Of a stretch of 38,253 nt of DNA, positions 16,102-23,318 are shown in pieces. Position 1 is the first letter of the stretch; the number at the start of each line of letters is the position of its first letter. Source of the DNA: an uncultured Ruminiclostridium sp. (GTDB lineage Bacteria; Bacillota; Clostridia; Oscillospirales; Ruminococcaceae); the NCBI GenBank assembly GCA_910585505.1, contig CAJUFF010000003.1, positions 4,889 to 43,141 of the forward strand, given 5' to 3'. The position numbers were made by a program, and so were the translations under genes. The notes under the pieces were generated by a model. That model worked only from the letters and a program-made list of their open reading frames with translations, was not told the DNA's origin and did no database searches.

Positions 16102-16463
16102 TTACCGCGTAAGCATTTCAATTGCTTCTTCCTTTGAGGAAGCAAAGAAAACTTCCTTTCCCTTATTGCTCTCGTAAATAAAATCCTTAAGCGGCTTGCT
16201 TGTGTATCCGGAATAATCCTCATATATTGCTATGCGGCCGCCGTAATTTATGAATTTTTGCAATACCTCTCCCGCAAAACCGGTACTGAATACAAAAAAG
16301 TCCTCGTTAATAAGTCTCTTGTCTATTACAATGTTTTTGGTTCCCGCTTCGTAATAGGCGTTCACAATCAAGTCAAGCGCGGACTGAACATCAGTTATTA
16401 CCTGCTCAGCGCTTTCTATCAAAACAAAGGAAGTATTGTTTTTTTCTGTTTTAATATATTCAT
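16102..16463 (-). pseudogene. DUF4180 protein gene, frameshifted near its start
   Basis: The body ITDVQSALDLIVNAYYEAG, FFVFSTGFAGEVLQKFINY and SKPLKDFIYESNKG is a clear DUF4180 domain, a family of unknown function of about 120 residues. The expected start is the ATG at 16461-16463, which follows GGAG at six bases. That frame breaks at a run of seven A (about 16439-16445): one extra A would join MNILKQKK to NNTSFVLIESAEQ and give 120 residues. A TTG at 16420-16422 could start a 106-residue version but has no ribosome-binding site. The A7 run is also compatible with ribosomal minus-one slippage. Confidence 0.75.
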
Positions 16464-16466
16464 TTT

Positions 16467-17165
16467 TTACTCCATATGTAATTTTATATATTCGGCAAAG
16501 AAAAACAGAGGAATATCGCTGTTTTTTCTTTTACCGTCATATGAAACTGGCTCGTTTACTTCTTTCAGCATAAACCCGTTTTTTGCCGCAGCATTCAGAT
16601 AATATGATAACGGACGGTGATAATGTTCCGTTTCACCCCAAAAATCGTTTGTAACCCTATAATGAGAAATATATTTTTCCAATGCTTTAGCGCGGCAATA
16701 TCCGTTTTCGTCCTTAATCCATTTACCATCGTAAAAGGCGGGATGAACTATCGAAAAATACAAAATACCTTTGTTTTTCAGCACTCTTTTGCACTCGGAG
16801 AACACAAAATCAATATTTTCCACATCCATTAACACCTGATTGGAAAACACGACATCGAAACTGCCTTCTTCAAATTCCAGAGGCTTCATGATATTCATAT
16901 GATGAAATTCCGACATGGGATATTGTTTCCGAGCTATTTCAATCATTTTTTCAGATCCGTCGATACCCACCGCATTTGCGCCTATGCTTACGAAATAATC
17001 CGTATAAAAGCCGTAGCCGCAGCCAAGATCCAATATTTTTTCACCGTTAAAACAAGGGAATCTGTTTTTGACAGTATTTTTATTTATCTGCACATATTCG
17101 GAATTTTCCTGAGCCTGCGTATATTTTAACGCTGCGTTATTCCATTGTTTTATTATATTATCCAT
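16467..17165 (-). CDS. Class I SAM-dependent methyltransferase (Methyltransf_11-like)
   Basis: A 232-residue protein with motif I KILDLGCGYGFYTDYF, acidic loop VGIDGSEKMIEIA, the region FEEGSFDVVFSNQVLMDV and RVLKNKGILYFSIVHP. The C-terminal half (HYHRPLSYYLNAAAKNGF) is typical of UbiE/SmtA-like methyltransferases acting on small molecules. The substrate is unknown. AGAGGAC precedes the start. It lies three bases before the DUF4180 gene and four bases after the TfoX-type gene, so these genes form one tight transcription unit. Confidence 0.88.
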   Translation of the reverse strand: MDNIIKQWNNAALKYTQAQENSEYVQINKNTVKNRFPCFNGEKILDLGCGYGFYTDYFVSIGANAVGIDGSEKMIEIARKQYPMSEFHHMNIMKPLEFEEGSFDVVFSNQVLMDVENIDFVFSECKRVLKNKGILYFSIVHPAFYDGKWIKDENGYCRAKALEKYISHYRVTNDFWGETEHYHRPLSYYLNAAAKNGFMLKEVNEPVSYDGKRKNSDIPLFFFAEYIKLHME

Positions 17166-17169
17166 TGTC

Positions 17170-17430
17170 TTATCGTCCTCTTAATTTATCGCTGTATTCC
17201 TTCAATTCCTTTTTCTTAGCCTCCGAAAGCTTATTATATTCAACATTTGAAACCGCTCCTTCTAATGTATACAAATGCACCAAGCAAACCTGAGGATATT
17301 TTTCCTTAAGCTTGAAAAACGCTTCCTTGGAGCCTGATTCAATAAGCTTTTCAGGAGTGTCAATACCTACCGATATCAATTTACTCGCCATTTCTTTACC
17401 GATATTTGTCAAAGACGTCAATTCGGACAT
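17170..17430 (-). CDS. TfoX C-terminal domain protein
   Basis: An 86-residue protein matching the TfoX/Sxy C-terminal domain: LTSLTNIGKEMASKLISVGI, TPEKLIESGSKEAFFKLK and ALEG-like LYTLEGAV. The fold is a helix-hairpin-helix-like bundle. In Haemophilus and E. coli TfoX controls competence, but the N-terminal domain is missing here. Stand-alone versions are common and of unknown role, so a competence function should not be assumed. GGGGAAAT sits upstream of the ATG. It is separated from the hydrolase gene by a repeat element. Confidence 0.85.
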   Translation of the reverse strand: MSELTSLTNIGKEMASKLISVGIDTPEKLIESGSKEAFFKLKEKYPQVCLVHLYTLEGAVSNVEYNKLSEAKKKELKEYSDKLRGR

Positions 17431-17456
17431 TATGAATTTCCCCTTTAAGTATTTTT

Positions 17457-17629
17457 AGAAACTGTTCCAATAGGAATGGTGTGCGGATTTTCAAGCATAT
17501 TTTGTTGATGACAAGGCAAAAATCCGCAAGCGAGCAGCTTACGCGATAAGCCCGTCAAGGATTTTTAACACAAGTCAGCGGCAAAGTATGTCGAAAAGAC
17601 GTGCGCCAATTCCTATTGGAACAGTGTCT
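17457..17629. repeat. Miniature repeat element, copy 1, with inverted ends
   Basis: The ends 17461-17477 and 17609-17625 (ACTGTTCCAATAGGAAT and its complement) are perfect 17-bp inverted repeats. They extend to 21 bp with one mismatch (17457-17477 / 17609-17629). The 131-base interior has no gene. The right end enters the hydrolase gene and supplies its TAG stop. A second, more diverged copy lies at 34143-34313, sharing the GGATTTTC-AGCA-ATTTTGT segment and the GCGCC..TTCCTATTGG end. This is MITE-like; no clear target duplication was seen. Confidence 0.8.
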
Positions 17630-18302
17630 TAATATTATTATGCAATTGATTGTTCCGATTATTTTTTTGTACCCACAGTCTGTTAGCCAGCGGTCTTCCG
17701 TGACCGAAATATATTGTTCTTTTCCCCATTTCTCCAATTTTTCCGGCACTCGCCAGCATCTTACCTTTATCGTGATACAGCATTGACACCGTGGGATAAA
17801 CCATATTCATAAGCGCATCTCCGACAATTAAATCTCTTTTTTCCACATCGACCCCAATCGAACCCTCCGTGTGCCCCGACAAAGAGACAATACGTGCGTC
17901 AATCCCGTAATCCGTGAGACAGTCACCGTCATTAAGCAGAATATCCGGTTTAAACTCCGGTATCGGGCGGGAAGAAAAATCCTTCAGCGATACTGACAGC
18001 ACTATTTTCCCAAAAAACGTTTCCGCAAAAAGTTTTTGATCTGAATTTTGCTTTATCAGATCAATGTCCTTTTCACTCATCGCTATGGGAATTTCCAACG
18101 CCTTCGATATTGCTGCTGCGTTTTCGGCATGGTCAAAATGCGCATGAGTCAGAACAATAAGCTTTGTATTGTATTGCCTGCACGCGTCGATTACTTTGTT
18201 CAGATATTCCTTTTTTCCCGTATCAACCAATACCCCTGTATTTCCGTTTTCAATGATATAACAATTTCCGTTTCCGCATTTTATTCTGTGAACATTATTC
18301 AT
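17613..18302 (-). CDS. Metallo-beta-lactamase-fold hydrolase
   Basis: A 229-residue glyoxalase II-like hydrolase with the zinc motif THAHFDHAE (His53, His55, Asp57, His58). LSGHTEGSIG supplies a further His, VGDALMN an Asp and IYFGHGRP the last His. Substrates of such stand-alone proteins are usually thioesters or lactones, but this one is unknown. The start MNNVHRIKCGNGN is preferred; a TTG at 18320 would overlap the preceding gene. The last residues KTLFQ and the stop codon come from a repeat element, so the natural C-terminus was probably altered. Confidence 0.87.
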   Translation of the reverse strand: MNNVHRIKCGNGNCYIIENGNTGVLVDTGKKEYLNKVIDACRQYNTKLIVLTHAHFDHAENAAAISKALEIPIAMSEKDIDLIKQNSDQKLFAETFFGKIVLSVSLKDFSSRPIPEFKPDILLNDGDCLTDYGIDARIVSLSGHTEGSIGVDVEKRDLIVGDALMNMVYPTVSMLYHDKGKMLASAGKIGEMGKRTIYFGHGRPLANRLWVQKNNRNNQLHNNIKTLFQ

Positions 18303-18316
18303 TATTTGACCAATCC

Positions 18317-19174
18317 TCAAGTTTTTTTCTTGTCCTTAAAAAGAGATTTAAGTTTTTTATAAATCACGCTGCTTTTCTGCGAATCTCGGAATTGCTTGTC
18401 CAGAGCGTTTTTTATAGAAACTTTTGACTTGTAGCTGTTAATTATTTCCAGTATTACGTCGGAATACTCTTCGTCCGATAAATAAGCTAAAAGCTCTTCC
18501 CTGGTTGCTTTATTGATATCGGTTTTCTTTGCCCTGCCTCTTGCTTGTTTTTTTGTCGGAGCAGATTTTTCGCAAATCTCCTTCTTTTCCGACAAAACGG
18601 CTTGTGCGGATATTATGGGCTGTGAGGACGGTATGGGTGGAGTTGGAGGAATGATTCGGGTGTTAAGCGAATTTTGAGCGGGAGACGCTGATTTTGGAGA
18701 TAAACCGGTCTGCGTTGAAGACGAAAGTTTTGCGGAAGATACAAACGGTAAAGAAACCGTTGGCTGAGAAGAGGGCAAAGACTTTACAGCCTTAGATTTT
18801 GCACCTTTGGAGTTAGGAGAAAAATTGTATATCCTTTCAACATTTATGCCTTTTTTTCTCCAGAAATCAATCAGGTGATCAAAGCCTGTGTCCTTTGAAA
18901 CAATATAAAAGATGCACTCTTTGTCCTCATTTTTGGCTATAATATAGCCCATAAAGGAAGAAAGCTGAAAATCAAGGGCGTTTTTGCTTCCCGATCCTAC
19001 TTTATACACTTCAAAATTTATCTTACGCCTGATTATTTTTTCAAGCACTTCAAGAGAAAAAGTCTTGCATTGCTCGGTGTACATCAAATACAAAGTATCG
19101 TTTTTAGCTATGCCGTCTATACCTATAAAGCCCTCGGAATGTACGTTTTCGTAATCAACAAAATAATATTTCAT
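18317..19174 (-). CDS. NYN/PIN-domain protein with disordered linker
   Basis: The first 130 residues form a PIN/NYN-like nuclease domain. FVDYENVH gives acidic residues, NALDFQLSSFMGY another Asp, and YIVSKDTGFDHLIDFW the last Asp, so a metal-binding acidic set is present and RNase activity is plausible. A Ser/Pro/Thr-rich linker (about 130-200) and a basic patch (PTKKQARGRAKK) follow. The protein ends in a helical domain (about 215-285) with REELLAYLSDEEYSDVILEI. The target is unknown. It directly follows hisF, 28 bases away, and its own stop lies just before the hydrolase start. Confidence 0.8.
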   Translation of the reverse strand: MKYYFVDYENVHSEGFIGIDGIAKNDTLYLMYTEQCKTFSLEVLEKIIRRKINFEVYKVGSGSKNALDFQLSSFMGYIIAKNEDKECIFYIVSKDTGFDHLIDFWRKKGINVERIYNFSPNSKGAKSKAVKSLPSSQPTVSLPFVSSAKLSSSTQTGLSPKSASPAQNSLNTRIIPPTPPIPSSQPIISAQAVLSEKKEICEKSAPTKKQARGRAKKTDINKATREELLAYLSDEEYSDVILEIINSYKSKVSIKNALDKQFRDSQKSSVIYKKLKSLFKDKKKT

Positions 19175-19202
19175 TCTAATTATCCTTTTTGAAATTTTGC
19201 GT

Positions 19203-19958
19203 TTATCTTACCGGAATACCGCGGCTTTTCAGATCACGTTTTACGTCTCCGACAGTCAATTCTCCGTAATGGAACAGCGAAGCCGCCAGAGCCGCCGAAG
19301 CTTCCGTTTCCATAAGCACATCGGAAAAATCCGACAACTTCCCCGCCCCACCGCTGGCAATAACGGGAATAGTGACCTTGTCGCATACATATTTCAGCAT
19401 TTCTTTGTCAAAACCTTTGCGTGTGCCGTCCGCGTCCATTGAGTTAAGGCAGATTTCGCCCGCCCCTCTGCGCTGTATTTCCTTTGCCCACTCGCCCAGT
19501 TCTATTTTCATATCCACTCTGCCGCCGTTTTTGTATACGGTGTAACCGCCTTTGCCGTCGCGCTTGGCGTCGATTCCAACCACTACGCACTGGCTGCCGA
19601 ATATCTTAGCCGCTTTGTTTATAATATCAGGATTGCCGAGCGCACTGGAATTTACGGAAACTTTATCAGCTCCCGCCCTCAAGGTATCTCGGAAATCGTC
19701 TATCGTGGATATACCGCCGCCTACGCAAAGGGGTACGAATACCCGCTTTGCGGTCTCGCGAACAACATCGAGCATTACCCCTCTCCCCTCGGCAGAAGCG
19801 GTTATATCGTAAAACACAAGCTCATCGGCGCCCTGACGGTTATATTCTTCGGCATATGCCACCGGATCTCCTACCTCTTTTATTCCCTCAAAATTTACTC
19901 CCTTTACTACCTTCCCGTTTCTTACGTCAAGGCATGGAATTATTCTTTTTGCAAGCAT
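19203..19958 (-). CDS. hisF: Imidazole glycerol phosphate synthase cyclase subunit
   Basis: HisF uses ammonia from HisH to close the imidazole ring, giving IGP and AICAR. The 251-residue (beta/alpha)8 barrel has the catalytic Asp in IPCLDVRNGKVVKG and in CVVVGIDAKRDGKGGY. The phosphate loops are VGGGISTIDD and IPVIASGGAGKLSDF. AGEICLNSMDADGTRKGFD is intact. AAAGGTAA precedes the ATG. It is 17 bases behind hisA. The glutaminase partner hisH is not in this window. Confidence 0.97.
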   Translation of the reverse strand: MLAKRIIPCLDVRNGKVVKGVNFEGIKEVGDPVAYAEEYNRQGADELVFYDITASAEGRGVMLDVVRETAKRVFVPLCVGGGISTIDDFRDTLRAGADKVSVNSSALGNPDIINKAAKIFGSQCVVVGIDAKRDGKGGYTVYKNGGRVDMKIELGEWAKEIQRRGAGEICLNSMDADGTRKGFDKEMLKYVCDKVTIPVIASGGAGKLSDFSDVLMETEASAALAASLFHYGELTVGDVKRDLKSRGIPVR

Positions 19959-19975
19959 TTTGTTTACCTTTCTGT

Positions 19976-20701
19976 TTATTGCGTTTCACCGATCTCAATT
20001 GCTTCTCTTAAACTCAAGGTTCCGCTGTAAAGGGATTTTCCGCAGATTGCGCCGTAAAGTCCCATTTTTTTGCAAACCTTTATGTCGTTTATATCGTGAA
20101 CTCCTCCGCTGGCGATAATACCGCACTTTTCCCCCGCCGCGGCTTTAAGCGCGGAAAGCTGTTTGGTATTGACACCAGACAAAGTGCCGTCTTTTGAGAT
20201 ATCGGTAAAAATAATATTTTTAACGCCCGCTCTTATCATCTCCAAAGACAGGTCGATATAATCAACCTCAGAACTTTCAAGCCAACCCTCTGACGCAACG
20301 ATACCGTTTTTTGCGTCAATTCCCACGGCAATTTTTTCTCCGTACTCTTTAACCGCGTCCATTACAATCTGCGGTTTTTTAAGGGCAACAGAGCCCAAAA
20401 TCACCCTTGAAATTCCGTTTGAAACATAGTATTCCACGGCGTCAAGACTACGTATTCCACCGCCGACTTCTACCCTTAAATTTGTATTTTTGGCAACGTC
20501 AAGATAAATATCGGCGTTTACGGGCTTTCCTTCCTTTGCTCCGTCCAGATCAACCATATGTATCCAGCTTGCACCGACCCTTTCAAAACTTTTGGCAGTT
20601 TCCATATAATCTTCCGCCACTTTATGTACGGTAGCAAAATCACCTTTTAAAAGTCTTACGCAATTACCGTCTTTTATATCTATCGCAGGTAAAATTATCA
20701 T
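19976..20701 (-). CDS. hisA: ProFAR isomerase (phosphoribosyl-formimino-AICAR-P isomerase)
   Basis: HisA performs the Amadori rearrangement of ProFAR to PRFAR in histidine synthesis. The 241-residue barrel has the catalytic Asp in ILPAIDIKDGNCVRL and a second Asp in VGIDAKNGIVASEGW. The phosphate-binding loops are EVGGGIRSLDAV and GIIASGGVHDINDI. FTDISKDGTLSGVN is typical for HisA rather than PriA. AAAGGAAA lies before the ATG. The usual upstream partner hisH/hisB is absent; a 258-base gap and a GNAT gene are found instead. Confidence 0.97.
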   Translation of the reverse strand: MIILPAIDIKDGNCVRLLKGDFATVHKVAEDYMETAKSFERVGASWIHMVDLDGAKEGKPVNADIYLDVAKNTNLRVEVGGGIRSLDAVEYYVSNGISRVILGSVALKKPQIVMDAVKEYGEKIAVGIDAKNGIVASEGWLESSEVDYIDLSLEMIRAGVKNIIFTDISKDGTLSGVNTKQLSALKAAAGEKCGIIASGGVHDINDIKVCKKMGLYGAICGKSLYSGTLSLREAIEIGETQ

Positions 20702-20959
20702 AATATTATTTTTCCTTTATTTTTTTCTTTTGCAGCTTTCGCAGATATAATTTTTTACGAATAAACCACCACTGAAACCCGTAATTGCTTTGCCATTCCG
20801 GCGGCTTAGACAATCTGCCGCTTTAACCGTTTGGTGCGCTTACGATCTGCAACAATGACAACTCAGTGATTATTCTGCATTCCATAAGCTCTCTGCCCCA
20901 ATCGAACTTTATTTTCATATATACATGCTCTTTTATGAGTTAAAAAAATATAATATTCC
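20702..20959. other. Non-coding gap upstream of hisA with coding-like remnants
   Basis: No intact gene is found. On the minus strand one frame reads KPPEWQSNYGFQWWFIRKK and another KAITGFSGGLFVKNYICE before stopping near hisA. These look like translated repeat or decayed gene sequence. A small GCGGC/GCCGC stem lies around 20795-20815. The A/T-rich end next to the GNAT stop may contain promoter elements for hisA, but no pair is convincing. Confidence 0.4.
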
Positions 20960-21490
20960 TTATAAAACACATTCCAACTGACAGTCAAAAGGTTCCTTTT
21001 CAACATGAGCATTACTGTACTCCTTTGCCTCTACACAGCCCATTTTTTTATAAAAAGCCTGACTTTCAACGGCAGAATGCGCCGATATATAAAGCTTTTT
21101 CGCACCTTTGGAGGAAGCAAATTCCCTTGCGGCGGCAAAAAGCGTTTTTCCTATGCTCAAGCCTCGCTTATCTTCCGAAACATGAATACTCGTAAGATCC
21201 ATATACTCGTTATTTCCGCCGAATATCTCCGATTCAACCGAAACAAAGCCTTTTAAAGCACCCGTACAAAATGCTCCCATAACAAAACCGCCCGTTTTAA
21301 CGGTATTTTTTAGACATTTCACCAACAGCTCATAATCAGAGTCGCCCCAATCATCAATAAAAGGATCGCTTTTTATTACCCACTCTCCGTTTACTTTGCG
21401 CCAACAGTCGTTAACGACCTGACGGCGGATAAAACCTTTAAACAGCTCTTTTTCTATCTCGCCGCAGGACAAAATCCTGTATTCGATCAT
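20960..21490 (-). CDS. GNAT family N-acetyltransferase
   Basis: A 176-residue acetyltransferase. The acetyl-CoA motif A region is MDLTSIHVSEDKRGLSIGKTLF, shortened here to its core IHVSEDKRGLSIGK (about residues 107-120). A C-terminal SAVESQAFYKKMGCVEA (motif B) follows. The N-terminal half contains a WxxxNGEW segment and GFVMGAF. The substrate is unknown; similar proteins are annotated as small-molecule or antibiotic acetyltransferases. It has a perfect consensus promoter and is divergent from an XRE regulator, which may control it. Confidence 0.85.
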   Translation of the reverse strand: MIEYRILSCGEIEKELFKGFIRRQVVNDCWRKVNGEWVIKSDPFIDDWGDSDYELLVKCLKNTVKTGGFVMGAFCTGALKGFVSVESEIFGGNNEYMDLTSIHVSEDKRGLSIGKTLFAAAREFASSKGAKKLYISAHSAVESQAFYKKMGCVEAKEYSNAHVEKEPFDCQLECVL

Positions 21491-21515
21491 ATGTATTCTC
21501 CCTTATTATTCCTAT

Positions 21516-21544
21516 ATTATATCAGCTTTTTACTCTTGTGTCAA
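21516..21544 (-). promoter_or_regulatory. Perfect consensus sigma-A promoter for the GNAT gene
   Basis: Minus-strand TTGACA (21539-21544), 17 bases, TATAAT (21516-21521): an exact consensus at ideal spacing, about 25 bases before the start codon. GGGAG follows as ribosome-binding site. A promoter this strong usually needs repression, and a palindrome lies 16 bases upstream. Confidence 0.9.
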
Positions 21545-21559
21545 ATATATTAAAATATT

Positions 21560-21584
21560 TTCCTCCAACCATAGGTTGGAGGAA
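21560..21584. promoter_or_regulatory. 11-bp palindrome between divergent promoters (candidate operator)
   Basis: TTCCTCCAACC (21560-21570) and GGTTGGAGGAA (21574-21584) are perfect complements with an ATA centre. The element sits between the -35 boxes of the GNAT and XRE promoters. It may be a regulator-binding site; on the minus strand it is followed by an A/T-rich run, so a terminator for other transcription is the alternative. Confidence 0.6.
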
Positions 21585-21611
21585 TAAAAACGGCGTCAAA
21601 CCAACAGGTTA

Positions 21612-21640
21612 TTGATTTTTTCCTTAAAGTTATGTATACT
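21612..21640 (+). promoter_or_regulatory. Sigma-A promoter for the XRE regulator
   Basis: Plus-strand TTGATT (21612-21617), 17 bases, TATACT (21635-21640), about 40 bases before the regulator start, followed by AAAGGA as ribosome-binding site. Confidence 0.8.
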
Positions 21641-21681
21641 GCAAATGTGATCACAAAACAAACCTGAAAGGATATTTAACC

Positions 21682-22443
21682 ATGGAAATTAAAATAAACG
21701 AGCAGATAACCTTTTTCAGAAAGCAAATGAACATCACTCAGGACGATTTGGCAGCCCAATTGGGCGTTACTAACCAAGCAGTATCAAAATGGGAAAACAA
21801 CATATGCTGTCCCGATATACAGCTGCTACCGAAAATTGCTGAGCTTTTCAATATTTCCATCGACACGCTTTTCGGAAAAGAAAGCGCCGTAAAACAAGAA
21901 GATTTTATAACACAGCTCAAAAAAAGCTTCGGCACATTTTCAAATAAGGATAAAGGAAATACGGCATTCAAAGCCGCGGCAATACTTCATATGCTGATTT
22001 TATCCTACTGTATCAACCCGTCCTTTAACTCTGAAGAAGCGATGAAGCATATAGAAAAATCGGAATGGGGATATTCCTCTTATTATGAGCCGAGTATCAC
22101 CACAACAATGAAGAAAAGTTCCATATTTTTTTCCGACAATAACGTATATGAACTAACAAACGCCGATATAAAACGGATAAGCGGAATTATAAAGGCTTTT
22201 TCAGTACCCCTCAATCTCAGAATTTCTGATTCTCTATATCGGCTTACGGTTCATGATGAAAACAAATATGCTTCTCTAAAAGAAATAAGTGAAAACAGCG
22301 GTTTTTTGGAAGATATTGTAAACGAATGCGTTTCAAAGGAGCTTATCGGATATCTGTCCGAAAAAGAGGGTTGCGCGGGATTATACAGATTTGAAGGTAT
22401 GTATATGAACATAATACCCGTATTGTCGCTGTTCGGAATATGA
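21682..22443 (+). CDS. XRE-family transcriptional regulator
   Basis: A 253-residue protein with an N-terminal XRE helix-turn-helix (residues 5-60): FFRKQMNITQDDLAAQLGV and NQAVSKWENNICCPD are the two recognition elements, followed by LFNISIDTLFGK. The remaining 190 residues form a less conserved domain, mostly helical with a winged-helix-like end (YASLKEISENSGFLEDIV). The effector is unknown. It is transcribed away from the GNAT gene and is the likely regulator of that intergenic region. It ends five bases before the end of proC, with no room for a separate terminator. Confidence 0.9.
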   Translation: MEIKINEQITFFRKQMNITQDDLAAQLGVTNQAVSKWENNICCPDIQLLPKIAELFNISIDTLFGKESAVKQEDFITQLKKSFGTFSNKDKGNTAFKAAAILHMLILSYCINPSFNSEEAMKHIEKSEWGYSSYYEPSITTTMKKSSIFFSDNNVYELTNADIKRISGIIKAFSVPLNLRISDSLYRLTVHDENKYASLKEISENSGFLEDIVNECVSKELIGYLSEKEGCAGLYRFEGMYMNIIPVLSLFGI

Positions 22444-22448
22444 ATAGG

Positions 22449-23246
22449 CTATTTTTCCGCCAGTTCATACGCTCTCTTCGTACAGGCTCTGCAGGCTTCC
22501 TTAACGGTCTCGGTCAGTTTTCCCTCGTTAAGCTTATCAATTCCGGCCAACGTAGTTCCCCCCGGCGAGCTAACCTGTTTGATAAGTTCGTCTACGGTCA
22601 TTCCGCTGTCCGTCAGCATATTGGCGCTCCCTATCAGCGACTGCGCGAATAACTCCAGCGCCGTTTTCCTGTCTATCCCCACATTTTCCGCATAATCCAC
22701 AAAGCCCTTGGCGAAAAGATAAATAAATGCGGGAGAACTGCCGTTGATGCAAATAATTTCTTTCATTTTATCCATCGGAATCTCTCTTACAAGACCGCAG
22801 ATTCCAATCACCTTTTTGGCAAACTCAAATTCTTCATCACTTATATCCTCGTCACGCGCTACGGCGCTTGCCCCTACCCCAAGCATGGCGGGAGTATTCG
22901 GCATCACAATTGCAGTTCTGACCCCGCCGCAGGTATGCGCTTTAATAAATTCGGAGCTTATTCCCGCGCAAATGCTGATAAATACGTGGTTTTCGCCGAC
23001 GGTTCCCTTAAGCTTATCCAGAACCTCACCCAAAACCTGCGGTTTTACCGCCAACAAAATATAACCGCATTTTTTTGCAAGCTCCGCTTCGCTTTTGCAG
23101 GGCTTTACCCCGTATTTTTTTAAATCCACAAGCTTTTCCGTATCCTTGTCGTAAGCAAATAGCTCAACTTCAAGTTCGCTCTTCGCTATACCTTTTACAA
23201 TGGCGCTTCCCATATTTCCTGCGCCCAGAAATCCTAATTTTCTCAT
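22449..23246 (-). CDS. proC: Pyrroline-5-carboxylate reductase
   Basis: ProC reduces pyrroline-5-carboxylate to proline with NAD(P)H. The 265-residue protein begins with the dinucleotide fold LGFLGAGNMGSAIVKGI. It continues with ILLAVKPQVLGEVL, ISICAGISSEFIK and VMPNTPAMLGVGASA. The C-terminal dimer domain carries the family signature around MTVDELIKQVSSPGGTTLAG. Length is standard. AAGGACG lies before the ATG. It follows the terminator of folT, so it probably has its own promoter. Confidence 0.96.
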   Translation of the reverse strand: MRKLGFLGAGNMGSAIVKGIAKSELEVELFAYDKDTEKLVDLKKYGVKPCKSEAELAKKCGYILLAVKPQVLGEVLDKLKGTVGENHVFISICAGISSEFIKAHTCGGVRTAIVMPNTPAMLGVGASAVARDEDISDEEFEFAKKVIGICGLVREIPMDKMKEIICINGSSPAFIYLFAKGFVDYAENVGIDRKTALELFAQSLIGSANMLTDSGMTVDELIKQVSSPGGTTLAGIDKLNEGKLTETVKEACRACTKRAYELAEK

Positions 23247-23265
23247 TTTCTTCGTCCTTCCTTAT

Positions 23266-23307
23266 AAAAAATCAAGCCGCCAAGCTCAATTAAAGCTTTG
23301 GCGGCTT
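23266..23307 (-). terminator. Rho-independent terminator after folT
   Basis: On the minus strand AAGCCGCCA (arms 23299-23307 and 23274-23282) forms a GC-rich stem, extended inward by AGCT pairs, followed by GATTTTTT (T-run at about 23266-23271). It starts 12 bases after the folT stop. Confidence 0.85.
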
Positions 23308-23318
23308 ACCTATAGAAA

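Noticed and set aside
15903..16223. A 106-codon minus-strand frame rich in Arg and Lys
   Set aside because: The other frame over the same bases (NDYPYGEWE...) has natural composition and continues into 15607, so this one is an out-of-frame shadow.
17170..17430. Competence regulator TfoX
   Set aside because: Only the C-terminal domain is present and no competence genes are nearby, so the name should not imply that role.
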